Assembly (NCBI GenBank): GCA_946187865.1
Contig: CAMHST010000004.1
Coordinates: forward strand, 18,618 to 82,617
Direction: 5' to 3'
From: an uncultured Bacteroidales bacterium
GTDB taxonomy: Bacteria > Bacteroidota > Bacteroidia > Bacteroidales > UBA932
DNA length: 64,000 nucleotides
Below, one piece after another: positions 11,911-21,881 of this stretch. Position 1 is the stretch's first letter. Each line of letters starts with the position of its first letter. The notes under the pieces are model-generated. The model ran no database searches and was not told where the DNA came from. It saw only the letters and a program-made list of their open reading frames with translations. The translations under genes were made by a program, and so were the position numbers.

Positions 11911-12852
11911 ATGAGCACTATCGTTAAAACAGATTTCACGTTTCCGGGACAGACGGGAAAATACGTCGGCAAAGTCCGTGACGTCTATACGGTGGGTGAC
12001 CTGATTGTGATGGTTGCGACGGACCGGATCTCTGCCTTTGACTATGTGTTGCCGGCGGGAATTCCCTTCAAGGGTCAGGTCCTTAACCAGGTGGCGTCGG
12101 CCTTTCTGGATTCTACCCGGGACATTCTGCCCAATTGGAAGATCGCCTGCCCGGACCCTTCCGTGACGGTGGGCCACCGCTGCGAGCCCTACAAGGTGGA
12201 GATGGTCATCCGCGGCTACCTCACCGGGCACGCCTGGCGGGAGTATAAGGCCGGCAAAAGAACCCTTTGCGGCGTAGCCCTGCCCGAGGGAATGAAAGAG
12301 AACCAAAAGTTCCCGGAGCCCATCATCACCCCCACCACCAAGGCGGACGAGGGGCACGATATGGATATCTCCCGGAAGGAAATCATCGCCCGGGGCATCG
12401 TCCCTGAAAAGGAATACGAACAGATTGAGCGCTACACCCGTGCCCTTTATGAGAGAGGTTGCCGGATGGCGGACGGGCGCGGACTCATCCTGGTGGATAC
12501 CAAATATGAATTTGGCAGCAAGGACGGGCAGATTATGCTGATGGACGAGGTTCACACGCCGGATTCCTCCCGCTACTTCTACAAAGAAGGGTACGAGGAG
12601 CGGCTGGAACGCGGAGAGCACCAGCGTCAGCTGTCCAAGGAGTTCGTGCGCGAATGGCTGATGTCCTGCGGCTTCAACGGCGGTGCCGGACAGACCATCC
12701 CGGAGATGACGCCGGAGGTTGTGGGAAGCATCAGCGACCGCTACATCGAGCTGTACGAGCATATTCTGGGTGAAGAGTTCCGGAAGGAAGACCGTACGCC
12801 GGAGCAGATGCGGGAAAACATCCTTGCCTGCCTGGGTTCGTTGCAAAAATAA
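11911..12852 (+). CDS. purC: Phosphoribosylaminoimidazole-succinocarboxamide synthase
   Basis: [45 protein letters not shown]. Confidence 0.95.
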   Translation: MSTIVKTDFTFPGQTGKYVGKVRDVYTVGDLIVMVATDRISAFDYVLPAGIPFKGQVLNQVASAFLDSTRDILPNWKIACPDPSVTVGHRCEPYKVEMVIRGYLTGHAWREYKAGKRTLCGVALPEGMKENQKFPEPIITPTTKADEGHDMDISRKEIIARGIVPEKEYEQIERYTRALYERGCRMADGRGLILVDTKYEFGSKDGQIMLMDEVHTPDSSRYFYKEGYEERLERGEHQRQLSKEFVREWLMSCGFNGGAGQTIPEMTPEVVGSISDRYIELYEHILGEEFRKEDRTPEQMRENILACLGSLQK

Positions 12853-12855
12853 CTG

Positions 12856-12863
12856 TATATTTG
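12856..12863 (+). promoter_or_regulatory. Internal -7 box TATATTTG upstream of purB
   Basis: ttgcaaaaataactgtatatttgcgctATG; TTG upstream at 12841; -7 box only 4 nt before the start codon. Confidence 0.45.
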
Positions 12864-12867
12864 CGCT

Positions 12868-14169
12868 ATGATCGAACGTTATTCTCGCGCGCCCATGCGG
12901 GCCATCTGGACGGAAGAAAACAAGTTCAGTGCCTATTTGAAAGTGGAAATCCTGGCCCTGGAGGCCTGGTGCAAGCTGGGAGTAGTCCCGGCCGAAGATG
13001 TCAGGAAGATCGCCAGCAAGGCCCGCTTCAGCGTGCCCCGGATCAAGGAGATAGAAGAAAAGACCCGGCACGACATCGTGGCATTTACCCGCTGCGTGAG
13101 CGAGAGCCTGGGCGAAGAAAAGAAGTGGGTACACTACGGGCTCACTTCCACGGATGTAGTGGATACAGCCAACGGATATCTCATCAAACAGGCCAACGAC
13201 ATCCTCCGCCAGGACCTCCTGTCCTTTCTGGAAGTGCTGAAGCGGCGTGCCTTGGAATTCAAGGATACTCCATGCATCGGCCGTACACACGGCATTCACG
13301 CCGATATCACCAGTTTCGGCCTCAAGTGGGCCTTGTGGTACGAAGAAATGAAGCGCAACCTGGAACGGTTCAACCTGGCATCGGCCGGTGTGGAGGCCGG
13401 GAAGATCAGCGGCGCCGTTGGTAACTTTGCGAACATCCCGCCCTCCATCCAGGATTATGTGTGTGAAAAGCTTGGCATTGAAAGTGCCGCCATCTCCACG
13501 CAGGTGTTGCAACGGGATCGTCACGCATTCTACCTGTCCACGCTGTCGCTCATCGCCTCCTCCCTGGAGCAGATGGCCTTCGAGGTGCGCAACCTCCAGC
13601 GTACAGAGGTCCGCGAGGCCGAGGAAGCCTTCCGGGCCGGGCAGAAGGGTTCATCGGCTATGCCGCACAAGCGCAATCCCATCGGCAGCGAGAACATCTG
13701 CGGCTGCGCCCGGGTTATGCGCGGGTATATGATGGCTACCAACGAGAACGTTGCCTTGTGGCACGAGCGGGATATCTCCCACTCCAGCACGGAACGCATC
13801 ATCCTGCCTGACGCGACGGAACTCCTGGACTATATGTTAAGCCGGTTCCAGGATATCCTGGAGAACCTCGTGGTGTATAAGGACAAGATGCTGGAGGATA
13901 TCTATATGACCAACGGGGTCATCTTTGCCCAGCGGGTAATGAACGCCCTTATCGGCAAGGGCCTTTCCCGGGAATCGGCCTACGATGCCGTGCAGCCCAT
14001 AGCCATGAAGGCCTGGAGTGAGCACCGGGACTATGCCGGACTGCTGAAACAGGAGCCGTTCATTAAAACGCAGCTATCTGACGACGAGATAGATTCCTGC
14101 TTTACCCTGGCGTATTATCTGAAGAATGTGGACACCATTCTGGAGCGGGTGGGTATCAAAGATTCTTAG
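12868..14169 (+). CDS. purB: Adenylosuccinate lyase
   Basis: MIERYSRAPMRAIWTEENKF; signature GSSAMPHKRNPI. Confidence 0.96.
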   Translation: MIERYSRAPMRAIWTEENKFSAYLKVEILALEAWCKLGVVPAEDVRKIASKARFSVPRIKEIEEKTRHDIVAFTRCVSESLGEEKKWVHYGLTSTDVVDTANGYLIKQANDILRQDLLSFLEVLKRRALEFKDTPCIGRTHGIHADITSFGLKWALWYEEMKRNLERFNLASAGVEAGKISGAVGNFANIPPSIQDYVCEKLGIESAAISTQVLQRDRHAFYLSTLSLIASSLEQMAFEVRNLQRTEVREAEEAFRAGQKGSSAMPHKRNPIGSENICGCARVMRGYMMATNENVALWHERDISHSSTERIILPDATELLDYMLSRFQDILENLVVYKDKMLEDIYMTNGVIFAQRVMNALIGKGLSRESAYDAVQPIAMKAWSEHRDYAGLLKQEPFIKTQLSDDEIDSCFTLAYYLKNVDTILERVGIKDS

Positions 14170-14211
14170 TTTTTTTGTGAAAGACAGAACACTTAACAAA
14201 TAGCAAAGGTT

Positions 14212-14364
14212 ATGGACAGATTCGATTTGGTAAAAGAATCCTTCGAACGGAAAGTGGTTCCTGCAGAAGTCCCTGCGGGCAAGACGTCCGATTACTTCGG
14301 CGAGCTGGTGGACAACAAACTGTGGCCGCTGCCCAAGTACCGCGAACTGCTGTTCATCAACTAA
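14212..14364 (+). pseudogene. 50-aa ORF resembling fused N- and C-termini of type III glutamine synthetase (deletion remnant or microprotein)
   Basis: [51 protein letters not shown]-term [11 protein letters not shown] and N-term RK..-VSDYFG-like segments recalled from GlnN family; below the ORF-track cutoff. Confidence 0.55.
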
Positions 14365-14372
14365 GGCGCCCC

Positions 14373-15953
14373 ATGCAAAAGATACTCATCCTGGATTTCG
14401 GTTCCCAGGTGACGCAGCTCATCGGCCGTCGTCTGCGGGAACTGAACGTATTTTGTGAAATCTTCCCCTACAACAAGGTTCCGGCGCTGGACGAAACGGT
14501 GAAGGGCGTCATCCTTTCCGGCAGCCCCTGCTCGGTGCGGGACGCCAACGCCCCGCAGGTGGATCTGAGCCTTTTCCGGGGCTCCCTGCCGCTGCTGGGC
14601 ATCTGCTACGGCGCACAATACCTGGCCCATATGGGCGGCGGACGGGTGGAATCGTCCGATTCCCGGGAATACGGCCGCGCCATGCTGGATGTGGTAAAGG
14701 CCGGTTCTCCGCTGCTGAAAGGCGTGTCGTCCCGTACGCAGGTATGGATGAGCCACGGAGATACCATATCGGCCCTGCCGGAAGGCGCAGAGGTGATTGC
14801 CTCCACGGCCGATGTGGTAAACGCCGCCTTCCAGTTTACCGGAGAGCCCACCTATGCCGTGCAGTTCCATCCGGAGGTCTTCCATACCACGGAAGGAAGC
14901 CGGATGCTGGCCAATTTTGCGCTGGATATCTGCGGCTGCAAGGGAGACTGGACGCCGGATTCGTTCATCGAAACGACGGTGGCGGACCTCCGGGCGCAGA
15001 TTGGGGACGACAAAGTGATTCTGGGCCTCTCCGGCGGCGTGGATTCCACCGTCGCCGGCGTGCTGCTGAACAAGGCCGTCGGCCATCAGCTCACCTGTAT
15101 TTTTGTGAATAACGGCCTCCTGCGCAAGCATGAATTCGAGGACGTGCTGGAGTCGTATCGGGATATGGGCCTGAACGTTATCGGGGCCGATGCGTCGGCC
15201 GATTTCCTGGAGCAGCTGAAGGGCGTCGAAGAACCCGAGGCCAAGCGCAAGATTATCGGCCGGCTGTTTGTGGAGACCTTCGACAAATACGCCCGGGGCA
15301 TCGAAAATGCCCGCTGGCTGGCCCAGGGGACCATTTATCCGGATGTGATAGAAAGCGCCGGCATCCCCGGCATCGCCTCCAAGATCAAGAGCCACCACAA
15401 CGTGGGCGGACTGCCGGAAACGATGAAACTGAAGATTGTGGAGCCGCTCCGGATGCTGTTCAAGGACGAAGTCCGCCGGGTAGGCCGCGCCCTGGGCATC
15501 AAGGAAGAACTGGTGGGGCGGCATCCCTTCCCGGGCCCTTCCCTGGCCGTGCGTATCATCGGCGACATCACGGAGGAGAAGCTCCGCGTGCTGAGGGAGG
15601 CCGATGACATCTTCATCCGCAGCCTCCGCAGCTACGACTGCACGGGGATGGGGTTTCCGTCGGCCTCGGATCCCCGGCTGATGGCCACAAACCTCTACGA
15701 CGCCATCTGGCAGGCCGGCGTGATCTTGCTGCCGGTCAGGAGCGTGGGCGTGATGGGGGACGAACGCACGTACGAGAACCCGGTGGCCCTCCGTGCCGTG
15801 GTCTCCACGGACGCGATGACGGCCGACTGGTTCCCCCTGCCCTACGACTTACTGCGGGATGTTTCCAACGAGATTATCCGCAAGGTGCGCGGTGTGAACC
15901 GCGTGGTGTACGACATCTCCTCCAAACCCCCGGCAACCATCGAGTGGGAGTAG
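14373..15953 (+). CDS. guaA: GMP synthase (glutamine-hydrolysing), full length with GATase and ATPPase domains
   Basis: [60 protein letters not shown]. Confidence 0.96.
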   Translation: MQKILILDFGSQVTQLIGRRLRELNVFCEIFPYNKVPALDETVKGVILSGSPCSVRDANAPQVDLSLFRGSLPLLGICYGAQYLAHMGGGRVESSDSREYGRAMLDVVKAGSPLLKGVSSRTQVWMSHGDTISALPEGAEVIASTADVVNAAFQFTGEPTYAVQFHPEVFHTTEGSRMLANFALDICGCKGDWTPDSFIETTVADLRAQIGDDKVILGLSGGVDSTVAGVLLNKAVGHQLTCIFVNNGLLRKHEFEDVLESYRDMGLNVIGADASADFLEQLKGVEEPEAKRKIIGRLFVETFDKYARGIENARWLAQGTIYPDVIESAGIPGIASKIKSHHNVGGLPETMKLKIVEPLRMLFKDEVRRVGRALGIKEELVGRHPFPGPSLAVRIIGDITEEKLRVLREADDIFIRSLRSYDCTGMGFPSASDPRLMATNLYDAIWQAGVILLPVRSVGVMGDERTYENPVALRAVVSTDAMTADWFPLPYDLLRDVSNEIIRKVRGVNRVVYDISSKPPATIEWE

Positions 15954-16014
15954 GTTTTGGGTATCTGGCTTATAATCACACGTTTAATAGATTGCGCTGA
16001 AAACCAATAAAAAA

Positions 16015-16045
16015 ACGGGATACCGCCGTGAGGCAGGTATCCCGT
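16015..16045 (-). terminator. Intrinsic terminator (minus strand)
   Basis: ACGGGATACC/GGTATCCCGT 10-bp perfect stem followed on minus strand by TTTTTTTATTGG. Confidence 0.8.
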
Positions 16046-16080
16046 ACCGATAAAGACAGAGAGAGTTTTTATTGGTACGG

Positions 16081-16088
16081 CAAAGGTA
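16081..16088 (-). promoter_or_regulatory. Candidate -7 box TACCTTTG (minus) for a short transcript ending at the 16015-16045 terminator
   Basis: plus strand caaaggta; TTGG about 20 nt further upstream on the minus strand. Confidence 0.4.
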
Positions 16089-16170
16089 GGTTTTTAGATA
16101 ATGCGCTCCAACTCTCCGTGTTGCGAATCCGCAAAATCGTGTTGCAAAAGGTACAATCCGACAATGTCGT

Positions 16171-17235
16171 TTACCCCTTCTTTTGTAGGAAATCGCTGGG
16201 AGACAGCCCAGTAACTTTTTTAAAACTTCGGTAAAAAGAGGAGCGGTCGCTGTAGCCGGCCTTTTCGGCCATCTCTGTCAGGGAAAAGTTCTCGGAATCT
16301 TTCATCAGGGAAAGGATGTAGTCCGTCCTTTTTTTGTTCACGTAATCGGAGAAGGTCATCCCGGCCTGCTGGTTGATACAGTTGGACACATAGGTGCGGT
16401 TGGAGCCTACTGCCTCGGCCACGTCGGAAATGAGCAGCCCCTTTTTCCGGAACAGCTGGTTGTCTGTCATCTGACGCTCGATCCGGGCCATGAGCGCCTT
16501 TTGCTGCTCCAGGGAAATCTGGGCGGCGGGATTCAGGCGGGCATTGTCCGGCCGGTCCGGCAGGAGCGTCTCCTCCAGCGGGCTGCCGGTATTGTGTCCG
16601 ACGAAAAAGATGGCGAACAGCAGCACCGAGAACAGGATGGACGGGATAAACAATAAAAGGCTTCCGTAGAAGTGCTCGCGGCCGATCAGGGTGGAGCAGG
16701 ACGTGATTATCGCCATTATCAGCAGCAAAACCATGAGGGTGAGGATGGGATCCAGGGTTTTGCCTTCCACGTCGGCATAGTAATTCTTGATCTGGCGGCG
16801 GAACCGCTGCAGGCTCACATTGGCATCCACCATGTTGGCCAGGGCGATAACGGGAATCAGGAGCATGGTGTACATCTGTACGCGCACCAGGTCTTTTCCG
16901 GTAAGGCCCGCGAAAAAGCACCAGAGGCCAAGGACCAGGGACGGAATGAACCAGAAGACAAACCTGCTTATACGGAATCCTTTCCGGGTGAGGCACCGGA
17001 CATAGAAGTTATAGAGCGGATAGGCAGCCAGGGTGCAGAAAATGTAGATGCACTCGATCCACCAGGATCCCAGATTGGAGAAATACAGGTAGTGGCAGGT
17101 GTACAGGATGGTGACATTTACCCCGAACAGGGCCAGTGCACGCCGCGCCTTGTCGCTTCCGGGCAGTTCCAGAAGCAGGATGGCGGTCCACACCAGGCAC
17201 ACCATCATAGGCAGGGCGGCGGCAAGCGGGTACAT
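16171..17235 (-). CDS. AraC-family regulator with multi-TM N-terminus
   Basis: C-term NRTYVSNCINQQAGMTFSDYVNKKRTDYILSLMKD...GYSDRSSFYRSFKKVTGLSPSDF; hydrophobic N-terminal half. Confidence 0.9.
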   Translation of the reverse strand: MYPLAAALPMMVCLVWTAILLLELPGSDKARRALALFGVNVTILYTCHYLYFSNLGSWWIECIYIFCTLAAYPLYNFYVRCLTRKGFRISRFVFWFIPSLVLGLWCFFAGLTGKDLVRVQMYTMLLIPVIALANMVDANVSLQRFRRQIKNYYADVEGKTLDPILTLMVLLLIMAIITSCSTLIGREHFYGSLLLFIPSILFSVLLFAIFFVGHNTGSPLEETLLPDRPDNARLNPAAQISLEQQKALMARIERQMTDNQLFRKKGLLISDVAEAVGSNRTYVSNCINQQAGMTFSDYVNKKRTDYILSLMKDSENFSLTEMAEKAGYSDRSSFYRSFKKVTGLSPSDFLQKKG

Positions 17236-17238
17236 GGG

Positions 17239-17733
17239 TTAGAAGGCGTAAACGATGATGTAAAACAACATCACGGCTGCGCAGATGAGCTTGAGGCCGG
17301 TGCCGAACATAAAGCCCAGGAAAGCCCCGAAGGCCGACTTCAAGGAAGAGATGGCAGGTTTGTTGGCCAGGAACAGCTCTGCCAGGAAGGCGCCCAGCAG
17401 CGAGCCCATGATCATGCCGATAGGCGGGTAGATCAGCCCCACGAACAGGCCGGCGATGGCACCCCAGCCGCCGAATTTGCTCCCTCCGGTGAGTTTGGTA
17501 AAGTAGGCGGGAACCACATAATCCAGGATGCTGACCACGATGACGATGCCCAGCCATACCAGCAGGAAGGTGGTGGACATGGGATTTCCGGCACCGTTGG
17601 CACCTGCGCCCCAAATGTACAGGATGAGCATGCCTACCCAGCTCAGCGGCGGCCCGGGCAGCCCGGGAGCGATGCTCCCGATAATTCCTACGATGCCCAG
17701 AATGATGGCAAGGATGGCAATAAAAGTTTCCAT
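17239..17733 (-). CDS. DUF456 family membrane protein
   Basis: 164 aa; METFIAILAIILGIVGIIGSIAPGLPGPPLSWVGMLIL...DYVVPAYFTKLTGGSKFGGWGAIAGL. Confidence 0.85.
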   Translation of the reverse strand: METFIAILAIILGIVGIIGSIAPGLPGPPLSWVGMLILYIWGAGANGAGNPMSTTFLLVWLGIVIVVSILDYVVPAYFTKLTGGSKFGGWGAIAGLFVGLIYPPIGMIMGSLLGAFLAELFLANKPAISSLKSAFGAFLGFMFGTGLKLICAAVMLFYIIVYAF

Positions 17734-17781
17734 GGCACAAAAATATTGATTATCTTTGGACAAACAAAAATTATTCCTGTC

Positions 17782-19185
17782 ATGTTCGAAAAAGATGTAT
17801 ATATAAGAAGACGCCGCAGCCTGCTTGAGAAAATGCAGGCCGCCGGCGAACACGGTCTTATTCTTTTTATCGGCAATGCAGAGGCTCCTGCCCAGTACAA
17901 AGACAATTGCTATAAATGGCGCCAGGACAGCTCCTGGCTGTATTTCTTCGGCCTGGACGAACCCCGCTACGCAGCCTTGCTGGACATAGATTCCGGCGAG
18001 GAGACCCTCTTTGCCGATGACGTGGAAATCGACGATATCATCTGGATGGGGCCGCAGCCGACCATTGCCTCCCTTGCCGCCTCCGTGGGCGTAGGAAAGA
18101 GCGCTCCGTACGCCGATTTGGACAAAGAAGTCTATGCCGCCAGAAAGGCCGGCAGGGACATCCACTTCCTGGCTCCTTCCCGGTATTACAACACCCTCAA
18201 GCTCATGGAATTGCTTGGCTGCCATCGGATAGACCGCAAAGTCTCCGAGCCGCTCACCCGGGCCGTCATCTCCATGCGCCTGATAAAGGAAGATATTGAA
18301 ATCCAGGCCATCGACGCTGCCTGCGCCCTGGGTTACGAAATGCATTCGGTGGCCCGTGATTCCATCGTCCCGGGCATCGTTGAACAGGATATCGTGGGCA
18401 AGATGGAAGGCGTGGCGCTGGCCAAGGGCTGGGGCGTTTCCTTTCCCACCATCCTCACCCAGCACGGTGAAACCCTGCACAACCACCTGCACGACAAAGT
18501 GATTGAGCCCGGAAAACTCATGGTCATCGACGCCGGCGTGGAGAGCAACGAGCACTATGCGTCGGATTTCACCCGCACTTATCCCACCAGCGGCAAGTTC
18601 ACGCAAAAGCAGCGGGAGGTGTACCAGATCGTGTACGAGTGCAACGAACAGGCTTTCAGCCTTACCAAACCGGGCATTACTTATAGGGAAGTGCATCTGG
18701 CCACGGCCCGCAAGATGCTGGAAGGCCTGAGCGCCCTGGGCCTTGTGAAGGGAGACCTGGACGAGATGGTGGCAAAGGGTATCGCCGGCCTGTTCCAGCC
18801 CCACGGCCTGGGCCACAACATGGGCCTGGACGTGCACGACATGGAAGACCTGGGAGAAAACCTGGTGGGGTACGACCCTGACCAGACCCGCGCCAAGCAG
18901 CTGGGCCTGGGTTCCCTGAGGATGGCCCGCCGCCTGGTTCCCGGCCATGTCATCACGGACGAACCCGGCATCTACTTCATCCCCGCCCTCATCGAGAAGT
19001 TCAAGAAGGAAGGCCTGGGCTATGATTTCGTGAACTACGCCAAGCTGGAAAGCTACTACGACTTCGGCGGCATCCGCCTGGAAGACGACGTGCTGGTAAC
19101 GCCCACGGGCGCCCGCCGGCTGGGCCCCCATCGCCTCCCCATCGCCCCCGACGACGTTGAAGCTGCCATGGCCGTAGCGCGATAG
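17782..19185 (+). CDS. pepP: Xaa-Pro aminopeptidase (M24B)
   Basis: 467 aa; VIDAGVESNEHYASDFTRTYPTSGKFT, GLGHNMGLDVHD, ITDEPGIYFIP metal-ligand motifs. Confidence 0.92.
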   Translation: MFEKDVYIRRRRSLLEKMQAAGEHGLILFIGNAEAPAQYKDNCYKWRQDSSWLYFFGLDEPRYAALLDIDSGEETLFADDVEIDDIIWMGPQPTIASLAASVGVGKSAPYADLDKEVYAARKAGRDIHFLAPSRYYNTLKLMELLGCHRIDRKVSEPLTRAVISMRLIKEDIEIQAIDAACALGYEMHSVARDSIVPGIVEQDIVGKMEGVALAKGWGVSFPTILTQHGETLHNHLHDKVIEPGKLMVIDAGVESNEHYASDFTRTYPTSGKFTQKQREVYQIVYECNEQAFSLTKPGITYREVHLATARKMLEGLSALGLVKGDLDEMVAKGIAGLFQPHGLGHNMGLDVHDMEDLGENLVGYDPDQTRAKQLGLGSLRMARRLVPGHVITDEPGIYFIPALIEKFKKEGLGYDFVNYAKLESYYDFGGIRLEDDVLVTPTGARRLGPHRLPIAPDDVEAAMAVAR

Positions 19186-19190
19186 ATAGT

Positions 19191-20450
19191 ATGTTCGAAG
19201 AAAGTCAGAATATGGAAAGTCATATCAGAGATATCAACCTGTGGGAAAGCGGGGAACTCAAACTCAGCTGGGTCCGCAGCCACATGCCCCTTCTGGAGGG
19301 GATTGAGAAAGATTTCAGGAAAGACAAACCGTTCGAAGGCCTGAAAATAGCGCTCAGCGTGCACTTGGAGGCCAAAACGGCCCACCTGTGCGAGGTACTT
19401 GCCGCCGGCGGTGCAGACATGTATATCACCGGCTCCAATCCCCTGAGCACCCAGGACGACGTAGCCGCCGCACTGGTGCATGAAGGCCTCAATGTTTTCG
19501 CCATCCACGGCTGTACGGAAAAGGAATACTTTGCCGACATCCGCCGCGTGCTGGAAGTGGGCCCCAACATCATCATCGACGACGGCGGAGACCTCGTGAC
19601 CACCCTGCACAACGACTTCCCGGAACTGGTCCCCGGGGTCATCGGCGGCTGTGAAGAGACCACCACCGGCATCCTGCGCTTGAAGGCCATGGCCGCCGCA
19701 GGCCGGCTCAAGTTCCCCATGATGCTGGTGAACGACGCAGATTGCAAGCACCTGTTCGACAACCGCTACGGCACCGGCCAAAGCGTCTGGGACGGCATCA
19801 ACCGCACCACCAACCTGATCGTGGCCGGTAAGAACGTGGTGGTAGCCGGTTACGGCTGGTGCGGCAAGGGCGTGGCCATGCGGGCCAAAGGCTTAGGCGC
19901 AGAAGTGATTGTCACAGAAGTGGATCCGGTGAAGGCGATGGAGGCCGTCATGGACGGCTTCAAAGTAATGCCCATGCTGGAGGCGTCGGCCCTGGGAGAC
20001 ATCTTCGTCACGGTAACAGGCTGCAAGGACGTCATTACGCCGGAGTGCTTCCTCCGGATGAAAGACGGCGCCATCTGCTGCAATGCCGGCCATTTCGACG
20101 TGGAGGTGGCCGTGGCCGCCCTTCGAAAGATGGCTGTAAGCCACAGGCCCGCCCGAAACAATATCGAGGCCTATAAACTGGAGAACGGCCGCACGGTGTA
20201 CATCATCGCCGAAGGCCGACTGGTGAACCTGGCCGCCGGCGACGGTCATCCGGCGGAGATCATGGACATGTCCTTCGCCATCCAGGCCCTGAGCGCCCGC
20301 TACCTGGCAGAGCACCGCGGCAGCATCGGCAGCTTGCTTAACAACGTCCCGGAAGAGATAGACCGGGAAGTGGCCCTGCGCAAGCTCAAAGACTGGAACA
20401 TCCGCATTGACACCCTCTCGGAGGAGCAGCACAAATACATTTACGGCTAA
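19191..20450 (+). CDS. ahcY: S-adenosylhomocysteine hydrolase
   Basis: VVAGYGWCGKGVAMRAKGLGAEVIVTEVDPVKA, NAGHFDVEV, DDGGDLVTTLH. Confidence 0.95.
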   Translation: MFEESQNMESHIRDINLWESGELKLSWVRSHMPLLEGIEKDFRKDKPFEGLKIALSVHLEAKTAHLCEVLAAGGADMYITGSNPLSTQDDVAAALVHEGLNVFAIHGCTEKEYFADIRRVLEVGPNIIIDDGGDLVTTLHNDFPELVPGVIGGCEETTTGILRLKAMAAAGRLKFPMMLVNDADCKHLFDNRYGTGQSVWDGINRTTNLIVAGKNVVVAGYGWCGKGVAMRAKGLGAEVIVTEVDPVKAMEAVMDGFKVMPMLEASALGDIFVTVTGCKDVITPECFLRMKDGAICCNAGHFDVEVAVAALRKMAVSHRPARNNIEAYKLENGRTVYIIAEGRLVNLAAGDGHPAEIMDMSFAIQALSARYLAEHRGSIGSLLNNVPEEIDREVALRKLKDWNIRIDTLSEEQHKYIYG

Positions 20451-20459
20451 ACTTACACT

Positions 20460-21878
20460 ATGGCTCTGATTCCTATTTACTGGTGGAACAAGGAGGTCCA
20501 CAACTTCAAGATTTCCCAGGACCGCTTTACCAAACAGCCCTGGGCCAACGGCGTGGTGCTGCTCGCCTGCGTGGCGGTGGCCATGCTGCTCGCAAACCTG
20601 CCCTTTACCAAGCATATCTACCATGCGTTCCTGGAGACCGAGTTCACCATGAACATCAAGTCGCCGGGCGGCGTCGTGGATTGGGTGTTCCCCCACGGCA
20701 TGACGATAGAGAAGTTCATCAACGACATCCTCATGGTGATTTTCTTCTTCACCGTCGGCCTGGAAATCAAGCGGGAGGTGGTCTGCGGAGAACTTTCGTC
20801 GTTCAAGAAGGCCATCCTTCCCGTGATTGCGGCATTCGGCGGCGTGGTGTTCCCGGCCCTGATCTATACGGTGGTGAATCACGGTACGCTGGCCTCTTCC
20901 GGCTGGGGCATCCCTACGGCCACGGATATCGCCTTCGCGGTGGGCATCCTGTCCATCCTCGGGGATAAAGTACCCGTTTCCCTGAAGGTGTTCCTTACCG
21001 CCCTTGCCATTGCCGACGACCTCATCGCCATCCTGGTGGTCGCCTTCTTCTACGGCGGCACCATCAAGCTGCCGCTGCTGTTCATCGCCCTGATGGTCAT
21101 CCTTTTCGTGGCCCTGATGAAAAAGCTGGGAGAAAAACGGATTGCCTATTATGTGGTTCCGGCCATCATCGTGTGGTTCCTGTTCTATTACAGCGGCATC
21201 CATGCCACCATGACCGGTGTAGTCATCGCCCTCCTGATTCCGATGGACGCCCGCTACAACAAGGCCAAGTTCCACCGCCGGGCCCGGATCCTGTACGAAG
21301 GCCTGACCGAGTCGGAACAGGTAGATACCGGAGAAGCCTTCCCCAACGGCCCCCAGCGCTTTTATCTGCGCCGCCTGTCCAGCCTCACCAAGAAGACCAT
21401 TCCGCCGTCCTACAGGCTGGAGCACAAGCTGAATCCCATCGTGAACTTCGCCATCATGCCCATTTTCGCCCTGGCCAATGCGGGTGTGGAAATTCCGGAC
21501 TTGTCGTATTTCAACATCTTCCATGTAGATCCCGCCCTGGGCGGCGTGGGACTGGGCATTTTCCTGGGCCTGCTGCTGGGCAAGCCTGCCGGCATTACGC
21601 TGGCTTCCTGGCTGGCCATTCGCTTCAAAGTCGGGGAAATGCCGGCCAAATCCACCTGGCCCATGCTCTTTGCCGTGGCCTGCCTGGGTGGTATCGGCTT
21701 CACCATGTCCATCTTTGTAGATACCCTGAGCTTTGCCGGGGAGGGGATAGACCCTGCCGTTACGCAGCATCTGCGGGATGCCGGTAAAATCGCCGTCCTG
21801 ATGGGCTCGGTGGCATCCGGCCTGCTGGGGTCTGTGCTCATCAACATCGTTTCCAAATTACAGAAAAACAAGAAATAA
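20460..21878 (+). CDS. nhaA: Na+/H+ antiporter NhaA
   Basis: WGIPTATDIAFAVGILSILG, ALAIADDLIAILVVAFFY, GIHATMTGVVIALLIP. Confidence 0.95.
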   Translation: MALIPIYWWNKEVHNFKISQDRFTKQPWANGVVLLACVAVAMLLANLPFTKHIYHAFLETEFTMNIKSPGGVVDWVFPHGMTIEKFINDILMVIFFFTVGLEIKREVVCGELSSFKKAILPVIAAFGGVVFPALIYTVVNHGTLASSGWGIPTATDIAFAVGILSILGDKVPVSLKVFLTALAIADDLIAILVVAFFYGGTIKLPLLFIALMVILFVALMKKLGEKRIAYYVVPAIIVWFLFYYSGIHATMTGVVIALLIPMDARYNKAKFHRRARILYEGLTESEQVDTGEAFPNGPQRFYLRRLSSLTKKTIPPSYRLEHKLNPIVNFAIMPIFALANAGVEIPDLSYFNIFHVDPALGGVGLGIFLGLLLGKPAGITLASWLAIRFKVGEMPAKSTWPMLFAVACLGGIGFTMSIFVDTLSFAGEGIDPAVTQHLRDAGKIAVLMGSVASGLLGSVLINIVSKLQKNKK

Positions 21879-21881
21879 AAT

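Noticed and set aside
11833-13524. 563-aa minus-strand ORF spanning purC/purB
   Set aside because: Antisense to two conserved genes, no recognisable domain.
16016-16234. Short plus-strand ORF (68 aa) after guaA
   Set aside because: Runs through a terminator hairpin and into the antisense of the AraC gene; no homology-like pattern.
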